Of a stretch of 64,000 bases of DNA, positions 39,126 through 50,063 are shown piece after piece. The first letter of the stretch is position 1. Every line of letters begins with the position of its first letter. The notes below the pieces were generated by a model. That model searched no databases, was not told the origin of the DNA, and saw only the letters and a program-made list of their open reading frames with translations. Source of the DNA: an uncultured Roseobacter sp. (lineage in GTDB: Bacteria > Pseudomonadota > Alphaproteobacteria > Rhodobacterales > Rhodobacteraceae); assembly GCA_947501635.1 (NCBI GenBank), contig CANMWT010000006.1:1-64000 (forward strand). The letters run 5' to 3'. The position numbers were made by a program, and so were the translations under genes.

Positions 39126-40352
39126 ATGGGCTACTTGCGCTTTCTCGCTGAAAACAGGCTGTTCCTGCTGGGCGGCTTTATACTCTCTTTCTCGTCGTCC
39201 TACGGGCAGACGTTTTTCATCGCGCTCTTTGCGGGTGAAATCATGCGGGAATTCGACCTGACGGACGGGCAGTGGGGCGGGCTTTATACGCTGGGTACGA
39301 CACTCTCTGCCGCCACAATGATCTGGGCGGGCGTTCTCACCGACACCTACCGGGTCAGGTTGCTGTCGCTCTGGGTGATGCTGCTGCTGGCCCTTACCTG
39401 TCTTGCGATGTCGATGGTCAGCAACTGGATCTTGCTGATCGTGGTCATCTATGCGCTGCGGCTGTTGGGGCAGGGCATGATGTCTGAAATCGCCTATGTC
39501 GCGATGGCCCGCTGGTTTGTCGCGGCGCGCGGGCGCGCGATATCAATCGCCTCCATGGGGTTTGCGACGGGACAGGCCGTGTTGCCGATCATCTTCGTGG
39601 CCTTGCTCGTGCTGTTCGACTGGCGGCTTCTTTGGGTCGTTGCAGCATTTTGTGTGCTGGTGACGATCCCGGTGATCCAGCGCCTGCTGCGGCAGGAAAG
39701 AACGCCACAGTCACTGGCCGAAAGCAACGCGAGCCTTGGCATGGGGGGCCGCCACTGGTCGCGGAAAGAGATGCTGCGGCATCCGCTTTTTTACCTGCTG
39801 GTGCCGCTTCTGCTGGGCCCGCCCGCCTGGGGCACCGCGCTGTTCTTCCAGCAGGTGCACCTGACCGAAACCAAGGGATGGAGCCTTGTTGCCTATGTAT
39901 CCCTGATGCCGATCTTCACCCTGTCCATGATCGTCACAACATTTGTGGCGGGCTGGGCAGTTGATCGGTTCGGAGTAAAATGGGTTGTTCCGTTCCAACT
40001 AATCCCTTTCGCAGCTTCCTTCGTGTTGCTTTCTTATGCCGAGACGGTTTTTGCCGCAGGGATTGCCCTGACCATATTTGGCATCGGGCAGGGCATGCAT
40101 GGGACAGCAATCACTGCCTTCTGGGCCGTGTTCTATGGCACGCGGCATCTGGGGTCGATCAAGGCGGCGGCAGCAGCGCTAATGGTATTTGGCTCGGCCA
40201 TCGGGCCGGGGATCACCGGGGTTTTCATTGACTATGGTGTTGATTTTCCGCAACAAATGACCCCGATTGCCGCCTTTTACCTAAGCGCAGCACTGCTGGC
40301 CGGTCTTGGCATCCTGCGCTACCAACGCGACCTGCCTACCGTTTCCGCCTGA
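39126..40352 (+). CDS. MFS transporter
   Basis: About 12 hydrophobic segments; GYLRFLAENRLFLLGGFILSFSSSYGQTFFIALFAGEIMREFDLTDGQWGGLYTLGT. Confidence 0.85.
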   Translation: MGYLRFLAENRLFLLGGFILSFSSSYGQTFFIALFAGEIMREFDLTDGQWGGLYTLGTTLSAATMIWAGVLTDTYRVRLLSLWVMLLLALTCLAMSMVSNWILLIVVIYALRLLGQGMMSEIAYVAMARWFVAARGRAISIASMGFATGQAVLPIIFVALLVLFDWRLLWVVAAFCVLVTIPVIQRLLRQERTPQSLAESNASLGMGGRHWSRKEMLRHPLFYLLVPLLLGPPAWGTALFFQQVHLTETKGWSLVAYVSLMPIFTLSMIVTTFVAGWAVDRFGVKWVVPFQLIPFAASFVLLSYAETVFAAGIALTIFGIGQGMHGTAITAFWAVFYGTRHLGSIKAAAAALMVFGSAIGPGITGVFIDYGVDFPQQMTPIAAFYLSAALLAGLGILRYQRDLPTVSA

Positions 40353-40929
40353 GATAAACGTAATAGGCTCCGCCACCACCATGGCTGACGTGGGCCTGCG
40401 TGATCTGCATGACCACGGACGACAACGGAGGAGTAGCAAGCCACTGCGGCGCCTGATGGCGCAAGACACCATAGCGCACGGGTATCGGGCCTCCTTCGTC
40501 GCGATCTTTTCCCTTTCCGGTGATCACCAGCACCAACCGCTTGCCAGAGGCATGCGACGACAGAATAAAACGGTTCAGCGCGCCATGGGCCCGTTCAAGC
40601 GTCATTCCATGCAAGTCGATCCGACCTTCGGGTTTCAGTTTGCCGCGGTTCATCTTGGCAAAGGTCTTGCGGTCCATTTGAACCGGCGCTTTTTGCAGCC
40701 GTTCGGGCAAGCTGGGCACCAGATCATAGCTGGTTTTTCGCGCCGGCGGTTTCGGTGGCGATTTCCCATCCAACGTCACCGCGCGGGCAGGGTCAGGCTC
40801 TCGCCGCGTTGCAGGGCGGGGCGCGTATGCCTCAGGATCAAAGGTCTGACCGCGTTTAAGGCTTTCTGTCTGATCCGTCACTTTTCGCCACAGCTCGATC
40901 TCATCCGGCTTCAGACGACGGCGGGTCAT
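40336..40929 (-). CDS. Smr/MutS2-C domain endonuclease-like protein
   Basis: RIDLHGMTLERAHGALNRFIL...LVLVITGKG...HGGGGAYYVYLRR. Confidence 0.9.
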   Translation of the reverse strand: MTRRRLKPDEIELWRKVTDQTESLKRGQTFDPEAYAPRPATRREPDPARAVTLDGKSPPKPPARKTSYDLVPSLPERLQKAPVQMDRKTFAKMNRGKLKPEGRIDLHGMTLERAHGALNRFILSSHASGKRLVLVITGKGKDRDEGGPIPVRYGVLRHQAPQWLATPPLSSVVMQITQAHVSHGGGGAYYVYLRRKR

Positions 40930-41963
40930 TCCACCGGCTCCGGCACCATGGCATAGGCCCGCTGAATAGGAAGCAGAACCACCATACGCCCCGGATCTTT
41001 TAACCGACCGGCGGCGCGACCGGCTTCGTCACCTGTGCCAAAGAAAATGTCGGCGCGCTGCGCACCCTTGATGGCCGAACCGGTATCCTGTGCAATCATC
41101 AGACGGCGCATCGGATCTTTACCGTCTTTTTCGATCCAGACAGGCGCGCCCAGCGGCACAAACGCAGGATCGACCGCGATGGTGCGCAATGTGGTCACAG
41201 AGCGGTTCATCGCCCCCAAAGGCCCAAGATGCGCCGGCACTTCGCTGACCTCGCGAAAGAATACATAAGACGGGTTATGATACAGCAGTTCCCGGCCTTC
41301 CAGAGGATTGCGGCGTACCCAATTCTTGATCACCTGAGCACTCACTTGGTGCGGCTGGAAAATTCCCTGACGCACCAGTTCTTTCCCGATCGACCGGTAT
41401 TCATGCCCGTTCTTACCGCCATAGCCCACCCGCAATTTGGACCCGTCTGGCAGGTTCACCCGGCCAGAGCCCTGAATTTGCAGAAAGAAAAGCTCAACCG
41501 GGTCATCCACCCAGGCGATCTCGAGGCCGCGGCCAGCAAGCTTGCCTTCTTCAAGCAGCGTGCGGCGGCTGTACCATTTGTCCACTTCCCGCGCTTCGGG
41601 TGGCATCTTGTGAAGCGGATAACGGTACTTTTCCGACGGGCTACGCGCCCCATTCAGTTCCGGCTCAAAGTAACCTGTGAACAGCGCATCATTGCCGTCT
41701 TCAATCAAGACAGGGCGAAACAGCAGTTCGAAAAAGGCACGTGGGTCCGGGTTTGACGTCGCATAGGCGCAAACGGACTGCCAGTCAGGATCGTCCAGAT
41801 CGGCGCAGGTGTTCCGAAATACCTCAAAGGCTGCGGCGTGATCGTCCGCCTCCCACCCTTCCAACTGGTCGAAGGACAACACCGTTACCCGGGTTTCCGC
41901 CTGTGCGGGCGCAGTCATCAAGGTAAGCCCCGCACAGAGTATCACAGCGACGGTCTGTTTCAC
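40926..41963 (-). CDS. mltA: Membrane-bound lytic murein transglycosylase A
   Basis: FTGYFEPELNGARSPSEKYRYPLH...FFLQIQGSGRVNLPDG...IAQDTGSAIKGAQRADIFFGTG. Confidence 0.92.
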   Translation of the reverse strand: MKQTVAVILCAGLTLMTAPAQAETRVTVLSFDQLEGWEADDHAAAFEVFRNTCADLDDPDWQSVCAYATSNPDPRAFFELLFRPVLIEDGNDALFTGYFEPELNGARSPSEKYRYPLHKMPPEAREVDKWYSRRTLLEEGKLAGRGLEIAWVDDPVELFFLQIQGSGRVNLPDGSKLRVGYGGKNGHEYRSIGKELVRQGIFQPHQVSAQVIKNWVRRNPLEGRELLYHNPSYVFFREVSEVPAHLGPLGAMNRSVTTLRTIAVDPAFVPLGAPVWIEKDGKDPMRRLMIAQDTGSAIKGAQRADIFFGTGDEAGRAAGRLKDPGRMVVLLPIQRAYAMVPEPVE

Positions 41964-42619
41964 CCGTCCGTAGAGATCAGCATCCAGTTTGGATCGTCCG
42001 ACCCCATCTCGCGCGCGAAAATCCAGGTATCTTTCTGACGTTTCACATCGGTCAGGCTGCCTTCGATGATATCACCGTCGCTGTTGCGCACCGCAGAGGT
42101 CAGCTCGCCGGTAAAGCGGATTGTCAGCTCTGCCTCGTTGGTGTCAGGGTCAAGCGTGGCATCCAGCAATTTCAGCTCGCGGACGCCGATGAAATTCGCC
42201 TCGATGGTCAGGCCCTGATCCTCGCGCGCGGCGACACCGTCGACAAAACTGTCATAGATATCCTCGGCCAGAAACGGTTGAATGCTGTCCAACTCGCCGT
42301 TTTCGTAACCCATAACGATCATCTCATACGCTCCGCGCGCACCGCCCAGAAATTCGGTTACGTTAAACCCGGGTTCAAGCCGTTTCATACTGGCGAGTGC
42401 CTCCGCAGCAGGTGTGCCTTCCTCTACGTGGTCCGTGATATCGAAGTCAGGGCCACCTTCGATCACCTCGAAATCGCGGGACGGGCCACTGTCCGGCAAA
42501 GGTGCCTGCGACGGGCCCGGTTCAAATCCGTCACGCGTTCCAAGCACGTTTTTCAAGCGCAGGATCAAAAACACAGCGATGCCGGCTAGGACCAGAAGCT
42601 GTAGAAGGGGCGAATTCAT
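41960..42619 (-). CDS. Tim44/TimA domain-containing membrane protein
   Basis: N-terminal TM; FLGGARGAYEMIVMGYENGELDSIQPFLAEDIYDSFVDGVAAREDQG...DTWIFAREMGSDDPNWMLIST. Confidence 0.88.
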   Translation of the reverse strand: MNSPLLQLLVLAGIAVFLILRLKNVLGTRDGFEPGPSQAPLPDSGPSRDFEVIEGGPDFDITDHVEEGTPAAEALASMKRLEPGFNVTEFLGGARGAYEMIVMGYENGELDSIQPFLAEDIYDSFVDGVAAREDQGLTIEANFIGVRELKLLDATLDPDTNEAELTIRFTGELTSAVRNSDGDIIEGSLTDVKRQKDTWIFAREMGSDDPNWMLISTDG

Positions 42620-42725
42620 AAGAACCTCGTGTTCAGACGGAATATGGAAACAAGTCGTCAGAGCCCTTATGTAGGGTCAGGGATGGCTCAAGTCCACCGT
42701 AGCTCGTACGAAAGGAAGTACCAAA

Positions 42726-43214
42726 ATGTGGCTGTTTATCGCCTTTCTTGCGATACCGTTGATTGAAATCACACTTTTTATTCAAATCGGTGGTGCAATT
42801 GGCCTGGGCTGGACGCTGGTCACAGTTGTGTTGACGGCAATTTTGGGAACGATTCTTGTTCGGACACAGGGTGCACTCGCTCTCGGACAGGTAAAATCGT
42901 CATTCGAGGGCATGCAGGATCCGACCGAACCGCTGGCCCACGGAGCCATGATCCTGTTTTCCGGTGCGCTTTTGCTGACACCCGGTTTCTTTACGGACGG
43001 CATTGGATTTTTGCTGCTTGTCCCCGCGTTCCGCTCTTGGGCTTTTCGGGCAATTCGCGCCCGGGTGAACGTTCAAACCTTCGAGACGCAGCACAGCGCA
43101 CAGAGATCAGGCCGCACCTATGATGCGCGCGGCGACGTCATCGACGGCGAGTATACCGAAGTTCGGCCTGCGGCGAATGAAATCAAAAGGCCTTCCGGCT
43201 GGACCGACCATTGA
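42726..43214 (+). CDS. fxsA: FxsA family protein
   Basis: FIAFLAIPLIEITLFIQIGGAIGLGWTLVTVVLTAILGTILVRTQG...LLLTPGFFTDGIGFLLLVP. Confidence 0.88.
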   Translation: MWLFIAFLAIPLIEITLFIQIGGAIGLGWTLVTVVLTAILGTILVRTQGALALGQVKSSFEGMQDPTEPLAHGAMILFSGALLLTPGFFTDGIGFLLLVPAFRSWAFRAIRARVNVQTFETQHSAQRSGRTYDARGDVIDGEYTEVRPAANEIKRPSGWTDH

Positions 43215-43270
43215 GAAGCGCCTGACAAGCTGATAATGCACCGCAAAGTTTTTAGCCCAGGAGCATAACG

Positions 43271-43777
43271 ATGGCCGAAGAAGAAACAGCAAAGACCGAA
43301 GAAGCGGCACAGCCGCAGCAGCAAGCACCGCAGATGCGTGTCTTGGGTCAATTTATCCGCGATATGTCGTTCGAGAATATCATGGCCCAGAAAGGTGCCC
43401 CTTCGGACGCCACACCCGATGTGCAGGTACAGGTGAACCTTGACGCGAAAAAGCGTTCCGCAGATCACCAGTACGAATCTGCCATCAAGCTGAATGTCAC
43501 CTCAAAGGTCAAAGACGGAGACAAGACGCTTTTCGTGCTGGAAATCGACTATGTCGGCATCTTCCACATCGAGAATGTGCCGGACGACCAGTTGCACCCA
43601 TTCCTGCTGATCGAATGTCCGCGCATGATTTTCCCGTTCCTGCGCCGCGTCGTCAGCGACATTACGCGTGATGGTGGCTTCCCGCCGCTGAACCTTGAAA
43701 ACATCGACTTCCTGCAGCTCTACCGCAGCGAACTTGCGCGCCGTCAGGCCGCCGAAGCACCGAAAATGGACGCTTAA
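43271..43777 (+). CDS. secB: Protein-export chaperone SecB
   Basis: QFIRDMSFENIMAQKG...LEIDYVGIFHIENVPDDQLHPFLLIECPRMIFPFLRRVVSDITRDGGFPPLNLENIDFLQLY. Confidence 0.96.
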   Translation: MAEEETAKTEEAAQPQQQAPQMRVLGQFIRDMSFENIMAQKGAPSDATPDVQVQVNLDAKKRSADHQYESAIKLNVTSKVKDGDKTLFVLEIDYVGIFHIENVPDDQLHPFLLIECPRMIFPFLRRVVSDITRDGGFPPLNLENIDFLQLYRSELARRQAAEAPKMDA

Positions 43778-43778
43778 G

Positions 43779-44465
43779 TCAGTTTTTCAACCACACTGCG
43801 TCGTCGCCCAGTTTCGCTACAAAAGCAGCGTGGGCGGCGGCCTCTTTTTCGGATAGGCGCGGATTAAGCGGTTTAGGCCGTGGCCGTGGTGTCCAGCTTG
43901 CCGCGTCGCCACCAGACCCTTTGTGCGTATTGGTCGACAAGCCAAAGTCTGGCTGACGCCCCCCAATCAGCTCCAGATAAACTTCAGCAAGAATTTCGCT
44001 GTCAAGCAAGGCACCGTGCAGCGTTCTGGATGAGTTATCGATGTTGAACCGCCGGCACAGAGCGTCCAGCGACGCAGGCGACCCGGGAAAGCGTTTGCGT
44101 GCAATCTCAAGCGTGTCGATAGCCTGTTCCCAGGGAATTTGCGGCAAACTCATCCATTTCAGCTCTGCATTGAGAAACTTGATGTCAAATGCCGCATTAT
44201 GGATGACCAGCTTTGCGTCACCAATGAAATCCAGAAACTCCCGGCCGATCTGCGCAAATTTTGGTTTGTCACGCAGAAAATCATCGCCAAGCCCGTGCAC
44301 CTGAAAAGCCTCTTCAGGCATGCTGCGCTCGGGGTTGATGTATTGATGGTAAGTCTTGCCGGTCGCCATATGGCCAATCAGTTCCACGGCACCAATCTCC
44401 ACGATCCTGTCGCCGGTTTCCGGGTCAAATCCTGTGGTTTCCGTATCAAGAACGATCTCACGCAT
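43779..44465 (-). CDS. dnaQ: DNA polymerase III epsilon subunit
   Basis: [29 protein letters not shown]...[14 protein letters not shown]...[34 protein letters not shown]. Confidence 0.96.
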   Translation of the reverse strand: MREIVLDTETTGFDPETGDRIVEIGAVELIGHMATGKTYHQYINPERSMPEEAFQVHGLGDDFLRDKPKFAQIGREFLDFIGDAKLVIHNAAFDIKFLNAELKWMSLPQIPWEQAIDTLEIARKRFPGSPASLDALCRRFNIDNSSRTLHGALLDSEILAEVYLELIGGRQPDFGLSTNTHKGSGGDAASWTPRPRPKPLNPRLSEKEAAAHAAFVAKLGDDAVWLKN

Positions 44466-45051
44466 CGCGGGTCTGCTCCCTTATCTTTTGCACAATATCC
44501 TGAACCTGTTGACGCGCATGTTCAAGCGTATCCGTCACCACCACATAGTCCGAACGCGCGCATTTTTCTGCGTTGGGCATCTGCTTGTCTCTGATCTGGC
44601 GGAACTGTTCTTCGGTCATTGTGCCCCGGGCCAGAACCCGTTCCATCTGCATTTTTTGCGGAATAGAGACACATACGACAGCATCCATCAACGCATCTGC
44701 ACCTGTCTCGAACAACAGCGGCACGTCCAGAACAGTGATCTCTGCCGTGCTTTCTGCCAGAAAAGCCGCACGGTCGGCGGCCACCAGCGGATGCACGATT
44801 TTCTCGATCCGCGACAGGGCGGTGCTGTCGTCTTCAATGATCTTGCGCAACGCGGGCCGTGATACGACTCCGTCTTCTATCGCCTGAGGAAACTGCGCCG
44901 CCAATGGGGCGATGGCGGCTCCTCCTTTGGCATAAAGCCGGTGAACTGCTGCATCCGCGTCCCACAAGGCAGCGCCCTCATCCACAAACATTTGCGCTGT
45001 TGTTGATTTCCCCATCCCGATTGATCCGGTGAGACCCAGCTTGAATGTCAC
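44458..45051 (-). CDS. coaE: Dephospho-CoA kinase
   Basis: [38 protein letters not shown] start at 45051 overlapping the aroE stop (GTGA). Confidence 0.94.
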   Translation of the reverse strand: MTFKLGLTGSIGMGKSTTAQMFVDEGAALWDADAAVHRLYAKGGAAIAPLAAQFPQAIEDGVVSRPALRKIIEDDSTALSRIEKIVHPLVAADRAAFLAESTAEITVLDVPLLFETGADALMDAVVCVSIPQKMQMERVLARGTMTEEQFRQIRDKQMPNAEKCARSDYVVVTDTLEHARQQVQDIVQKIREQTRDA

Positions 45052-45881
45052 GCAAGTACCGCCTGTCTGGTTTCTTCCGTTACTTCCGGCCTCCGGCCGA
45101 ACCAACGTTCAAATCCGGGAACGCCCTGGTGCAGCAACATGCCCAATCCGTCCACAGTGGTGCAACCTTTTGCGTCGGCAGCTTCAAGAAGACGGGTTTT
45201 CAAGGGTGTGTAGACCAGGTCAGTGACCACTGTCTGTGGCTTAAGCCCATCGAGCGATACGCGCATCTCTGGCTGGCCCACCATCCCCAACGAAGACGTG
45301 TTCACAACAAGAGCGCAGCCTTCAAGGATGTTGCCGGCCTGTACCCAATCGACCACCATCACCCTGTTACCAAAATCAGATTGCAACTTGTCGGCGCGTG
45401 CACGTGTCCGGTTTGCAAGCACAATTTCCGGCACACCCGCATCAAGCAGCGCGACAATGATGGCACGCGCGGCACCACCAGCCCCAAGCACCGCCGCCGG
45501 ACCACTCTCTGGCTGCCAGTCGGGCACCCCCGCTTTGAGGTTTTCGATAAATCCGTAACCGTCGGTGTTGTCGGCATGGATTTTACCGTCCTTGCCAAAG
45601 GTAAGCGTGTTCGCGGCACCGATCAACGTAGCCCGATCCGTGATCTGGTCAGCTATCCGCAACGCCAGCTCTTTGTGAGGTATCGTTACATTTACACCGA
45701 CAAATCCCATCTGCGGCAGCGTCCGAAGCACCGTCTCAAGATCCTGAGGCGCTACATCCATCGGAATATAAAAACCGGGCAAGGCATAGGTGTCCAGCCA
45801 GTGCCGATGCAGAAGGGGCGATTTCGAATGCGCAATAGGAGTGCCAATCACACCCGCCAGCGGGATTTTCGTCTCGCTCAT
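45048..45881 (-). CDS. aroE: Shikimate dehydrogenase
   Basis: LAGVIGTPIAHSKSPLLHRHWL...GVNVTIPHKE...IGAANTL...LGAGGAARAII. Confidence 0.95.
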   Translation of the reverse strand: MSETKIPLAGVIGTPIAHSKSPLLHRHWLDTYALPGFYIPMDVAPQDLETVLRTLPQMGFVGVNVTIPHKELALRIADQITDRATLIGAANTLTFGKDGKIHADNTDGYGFIENLKAGVPDWQPESGPAAVLGAGGAARAIIVALLDAGVPEIVLANRTRARADKLQSDFGNRVMVVDWVQAGNILEGCALVVNTSSLGMVGQPEMRVSLDGLKPQTVVTDLVYTPLKTRLLEAADAKGCTTVDGLGMLLHQGVPGFERWFGRRPEVTEETRQAVLA

Positions 45882-46477
45882 CTTGGTAAATCTCCCCTCA
45901 ACCCCAGATAAGACAGTAATTCCAACAGCGGCAAGCCAAGAACAGTGAAATAGTCGCCGTCAATTCTGGAAAACAACCGCACACCTTCTTCTTCCAGCTT
46001 ATAGGCACCGACAGCGTGGCGGATGCTGTCCCAGTTGCGGGCAATATAGTCTTGCAGGTAGGCATCGCTCACATCATGCATACGTAAGCGTACTACACCC
46101 ACATGGCGCCAGATCGGTTTGCCTTGCTCGCAGATCACGGCCGCAGACAGCAACGTGTGCCGATCGCCCCGCATTGCGCGCAACTGCTCGAGCGCCTCCT
46201 CCCTGCTTTGCGGTTTCGAAAGCAGCCGACCCCGATAGTCTAGGACCTGATCGCATCCAAGGACCAACGCTTCGGGTGACTTGTCGCTGATCTTGCGCGC
46301 TTTCATCTCTGCTAATGTATCGGCTATGTCGCGCGGACTGGCAGCTTCTGCGAGAAGTGCATCGCGTATCATGTCCTCGTCAATGCGTGCGGGGATGGCG
46401 GTGAAATCCACACCCGCCTGTCGCAACAAATTTCCGCGTATCTCGGATCCGGAAGCGAGAACCAAAGGCTGTGCCAT
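45878..46477 (-). CDS. maf: Maf-family nucleotide pyrophosphatase
   Basis: LVLASGSEIRGNLLRQAGVDF...VLGCDQVLDYRGRLLSKPQSREEALEQL...GAYKLEEEGVRLFSRIDGDYFTVLGLPLLELLSYL. Confidence 0.94.
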   Translation of the reverse strand: MAQPLVLASGSEIRGNLLRQAGVDFTAIPARIDEDMIRDALLAEAASPRDIADTLAEMKARKISDKSPEALVLGCDQVLDYRGRLLSKPQSREEALEQLRAMRGDRHTLLSAAVICEQGKPIWRHVGVVRLRMHDVSDAYLQDYIARNWDSIRHAVGAYKLEEEGVRLFSRIDGDYFTVLGLPLLELLSYLGLRGDLPR

Positions 46478-46878
46478 GTGAATAACCCTGTGTGTACCGT
46501 AAAGGATATATTAAGGATTGCTTCTGAGCAAAAACGTGACATTCCGCAAGAGAAGCACTGATTGGCATTCACGCACCTTTTGCACGACATTCATACCTCG
46601 CGGTACAAGGATAACTCTGATCTGGGCATAACCACCCCGCGCTGCATTCATCCACAGTTATATACAGTCTGGATGTACCGAATACTTCAATTAATCACCT
46701 GAAAATATTATTCTTTTTCTGTCATGTTTAATTTTCTACGGGCGCAGGCATAACTTTTTCCCCCGTGTATAAAGACGGTGACAAAACCTTAATCCACAGA
46801 AATCCGTCGCCCTACAAAATCATCATCCTTTTATCTTTCTTTATTTATTAATAAGGAGACCTGAGAACGGAGAGTGAT
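46477..46878. other. oriC: Candidate chromosomal replication origin (oriC)
   Basis: About 400-bp AT-rich gap between divergent maf and hemJ with perfect DnaA box TTATTCACA (minus strand, 46477-46485); one-mismatch boxes at 46648-46656 (TCATCCACA), 46658-46666 (TTATATACA), 46764-46772 (minus, TTATACACG), 46790-46798 (TAATCCACA); AT-rich tract ttttatctttctttatttattaata near 46829-46853. Confidence 0.72.
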
Positions 46879-47328
46879 ATGACAGACCTGCTTTATGATG
46901 CTTATCCCTGGATCAAAGCATTACACATCATGTCTGTTATCGCCTGGATGGCGGGCCTGTTCTATTTGCCGCGACTGTACGTTTATCACGTAGAACAAGT
47001 TGGCGCAGAGGGATCAACGCATGAAATGTTCCAGACGATGGAACGGCGCCTGCTGCGGGCGATCATGAATCCCGCGATGATCGCGACTTGGGTGTTTGGA
47101 CTTTGTCTGGTGTTTACACCTGGTGTTGTGGACTGGTCTCTTGTCTGGCCGTGGACCAAGGCGGGTGGCGTTCTGGCGATGACGTGGTTTCATCACTGGC
47201 TTGGGCTGCGGCGCAAAGACTTTATGACGGGAAACAACAGTTTGAGCGGCCGTCAATACCGCATGATGAATGAGGTGCCGACGCTTTTGATGGTACTGAT
47301 CGTTCTTTCGGTGGTCGTTAAGTTCTGA
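46879..47328 (+). CDS. hemJ: Protoporphyrinogen oxidase HemJ
   Basis: YDAYPWIKALHIMSVIAWMAGLFYLPRLYVYHVE...MERRLLRAIMNPAMIATWVFGL...TWFHHWLGLRRKDF...RMMNEVPTLLMVLIVLSVVVKF. Confidence 0.93.
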   Translation: MTDLLYDAYPWIKALHIMSVIAWMAGLFYLPRLYVYHVEQVGAEGSTHEMFQTMERRLLRAIMNPAMIATWVFGLCLVFTPGVVDWSLVWPWTKAGGVLAMTWFHHWLGLRRKDFMTGNNSLSGRQYRMMNEVPTLLMVLIVLSVVVKF

Positions 47329-47453
47329 ATCATTTGACAGCTGTGGTGCTGTTGCTTAGATGGAGCTCACCACCCCGTCCGGGGATGGCGCAGACCTGAC
47401 ACCATTATTTGTTTTCGCTTGATGCATGCCATCGGGCCATTCCGGGTATTCCT

Positions 47454-48743
47454 ATGACATCTGACCAAATTGAAACGCTTGAAAAACTCAACCTTGCCGA
47501 CCTGAAGCGCAAAAGCCCCAAAGACCTTTTGTCGATGGCCGAAGATCTTGAGATCGAGAACGCATCGACGATGCGCAAAGGCGAGATGATGTTCCAGATT
47601 CTGCGCGAACGCGCGGATGAAGGTTGGGAGATTTCCGGAGATGGCGTTCTGGAGGTTCTGCAGGACGGGTTCGGATTTCTGCGCTCGCCCGAGGCAAACT
47701 ATCTGCCGGGCCCCGACGATATCTATGTGTCGCCGGAAATGATCCGCAAATACTCGCTGCGCACCGGAGACACGATTGAAGGGGTGATCAAGGCACCAGA
47801 CGACAATGAGCGTTACTTTGCCCTGTTGGACGTGACGCAGATCAATTTTGAAGACCCTGAAAAAGCGCGACACAAGGTTGCTTTTGAAAACCTTACACCG
47901 CTTTATCCGGATGAACGTCTGACGATGGAAATTGACGACCCGACGGTCAAGGACCGGTCTGCGCGGATCATTGATCTTGTGGCTCCGATCGGCAAAGGGC
48001 AACGCTCTTTGATCGTGGCGCCCCCGCGCACGGGTAAGACGGTTCTTTTGCAGAACATTGCAAATTCCATCGAACGGAACCATCCCGAATGCTACCTGAT
48101 CGTTCTGTTGATTGACGAGCGCCCCGAAGAGGTGACGGATATGCAGCGTTCGGTGAAGGGGGAGGTTGTCTCGTCGACCTTTGACGAACCCGCGACGCGC
48201 CACGTTGCCGTGTCGGATATGGTCATCGAAAAGGCCAAACGCCTGGTAGAGCATAAAAGGGACGTTGTGATCCTGCTTGATTCGATCACCCGTCTGGGGC
48301 GGGCCTTCAACACGGTTGTCCCATCCTCGGGCAAGGTTCTGACAGGTGGTGTTGACGCAAACGCCCTGCAGCGGCCCAAGCGCTTTTTTGGTGCTGCGCG
48401 AAACATTGAAGAGGGTGGATCGCTGACGATCATCGCGACGGCGCTGATCGATACCGGCAGCCGGATGGACGAAGTGATCTTTGAAGAATTCAAAGGGACG
48501 GGCAACTCCGAGATTGTTCTGGATCGCAAGATTGCTGACAAACGTGTCTTCCCGGCGATGGATATCCTCAAGTCCGGTACCCGCAAAGAAGATCTGCTTG
48601 TCGACAAGGTTGATCTGCAGAAAACCTTTGTGCTGCGGCGTATCCTGAATCCGATGGGAACAACCGATGCCATCGAATTCCTGATTTCAAAGCTGAAACA
48701 AACCAAGACAAACTCGGACTTCTTCGATTCGATGAATACGTAA
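47454..48743 (+). CDS. rho: Transcription termination factor Rho
   Basis: [41 protein letters not shown]...[28 protein letters not shown]...[80 protein letters not shown]. Confidence 0.97.
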   Translation: MTSDQIETLEKLNLADLKRKSPKDLLSMAEDLEIENASTMRKGEMMFQILRERADEGWEISGDGVLEVLQDGFGFLRSPEANYLPGPDDIYVSPEMIRKYSLRTGDTIEGVIKAPDDNERYFALLDVTQINFEDPEKARHKVAFENLTPLYPDERLTMEIDDPTVKDRSARIIDLVAPIGKGQRSLIVAPPRTGKTVLLQNIANSIERNHPECYLIVLLIDERPEEVTDMQRSVKGEVVSSTFDEPATRHVAVSDMVIEKAKRLVEHKRDVVILLDSITRLGRAFNTVVPSSGKVLTGGVDANALQRPKRFFGAARNIEEGGSLTIIATALIDTGSRMDEVIFEEFKGTGNSEIVLDRKIADKRVFPAMDILKSGTRKEDLLVDKVDLQKTFVLRRILNPMGTTDAIEFLISKLKQTKTNSDFFDSMNT

Positions 48744-48772
48744 CTTATTGTTTTAAAACAGTGGGTTAACAT

Positions 48773-50059
48773 ATGGATACCATTTTTGCACTGGCGTCCG
48801 CGCAAGGCCGCGCGGGGGTTTCTGTTGTTCGCATATCTGGCCCGGAGGCTCAGCACGCGGCGTCGGTTTTGTGTGGTCCTTTGCCATCCCCGCGCCATCC
48901 GGCACTTCGGGCGGTGCGGGATATACAGGGCGGTCTGATCGACCACGCCCTTGTCTTGGTTTTTGCGGCACCTCACAGCTTTACTGGTGAAGATGTGGTC
49001 GAGCTTCAGGTCCACGGGAGTATTGCCGTTGTGTGGGCAGTTCTTGATGCATTGGCGGCGACCAACTGTGCGCGTCTGGCCGAACCTGGTGAGTTCACCC
49101 GTCGCGCGCTTGAGAATGAAAAGATGGACCTGGCGCAGGTCGAAGGGCTTGCGGACTTGATTGACGCGGAAACTGAGGCACAGCGCAAGCAGGCTGTCCG
49201 CGTGTTGTCAGGTGCCTTGGGCGCAAAGGTTGAAAGTTGGCGCACTGACTTGATCCGCGCGGCAGCCCTGCTTGAGGCGACGATTGACTTCGCTGATGAA
49301 GAGGTGCCCGTGGATGTGACGCCAGAGGTCTCCAGTCTCCTGGAAAAGGTGTCGGCGGGGCTATCAGAAGAGATCGCCGGGTCTTTTGTCGCGGAACGTA
49401 TCCGTCTGGGGTTCGAGGTCGCCTTGGTCGGCGCGCCCAACGCTGGCAAGTCAACGCTGTTGAACAGGCTGGCAGGTCGAGATGCCGCGATTACATCAGA
49501 GATTGCCGGAACGACTCGGGATGTGATCGAAGTGCGGATGGACCTGAATGGATTGCCGGTCACTTTTCTGGATACGGCAGGGCTGCGCGACAGCGATGAC
49601 ACAATTGAAACCATTGGCATAGCGCGGGCCATCGAGCGCGCGAAACAGGCCGATCTGCGTGTTTTCTTGACGGAAGAGGGAGGCGCACTGCTGCTTGCGC
49701 CAGAGAAAGGCGACATCGTCTTGCGGGCCAAGGCTGATCTGGTCCCGGATGCAGAGGGCGGAGTGTCAGGGTTAACAGGGCAAGGCGTGTCCGAATTAAT
49801 GGCGCGGATCACTGATGAGTTACAATACCGGTCGGCCGCAGCGGGTCTTGCGACGCACGCGCGGCACCGCTCTGCCATGCAGCGGGCTTCGGATGACCTG
49901 TCTGCAGCTTTGATGCAGGTGGCACATGGTCCGGTGGTCTATGATATAGCGGCAGAAGAGTTGCGGTCAGCGATTCGAGCGCTTGAAGCGTTGGTTGGCC
50001 GGGTGGACGTTGAAAACCTGCTGGATGAGATTTTCTCCAGTTTTTGTCTTGGAAAGTAA
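48773..50059 (+). CDS. mnmE: tRNA modification GTPase MnmE
   Basis: [23 protein letters not shown]...[37 protein letters not shown]...C-terminal [13 protein letters not shown]. Confidence 0.97.
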   Translation: MDTIFALASAQGRAGVSVVRISGPEAQHAASVLCGPLPSPRHPALRAVRDIQGGLIDHALVLVFAAPHSFTGEDVVELQVHGSIAVVWAVLDALAATNCARLAEPGEFTRRALENEKMDLAQVEGLADLIDAETEAQRKQAVRVLSGALGAKVESWRTDLIRAAALLEATIDFADEEVPVDVTPEVSSLLEKVSAGLSEEIAGSFVAERIRLGFEVALVGAPNAGKSTLLNRLAGRDAAITSEIAGTTRDVIEVRMDLNGLPVTFLDTAGLRDSDDTIETIGIARAIERAKQADLRVFLTEEGGALLLAPEKGDIVLRAKADLVPDAEGGVSGLTGQGVSELMARITDELQYRSAAAGLATHARHRSAMQRASDDLSAALMQVAHGPVVYDIAAEELRSAIRALEALVGRVDVENLLDEIFSSFCLGK

Positions 50060-50063
50060 TGGA

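Noticed and set aside
46477-46878. CtrA-binding sites in the candidate oriC
   Set aside because: TTAA occurrences lack a second TTAA at 7-bp spacing.
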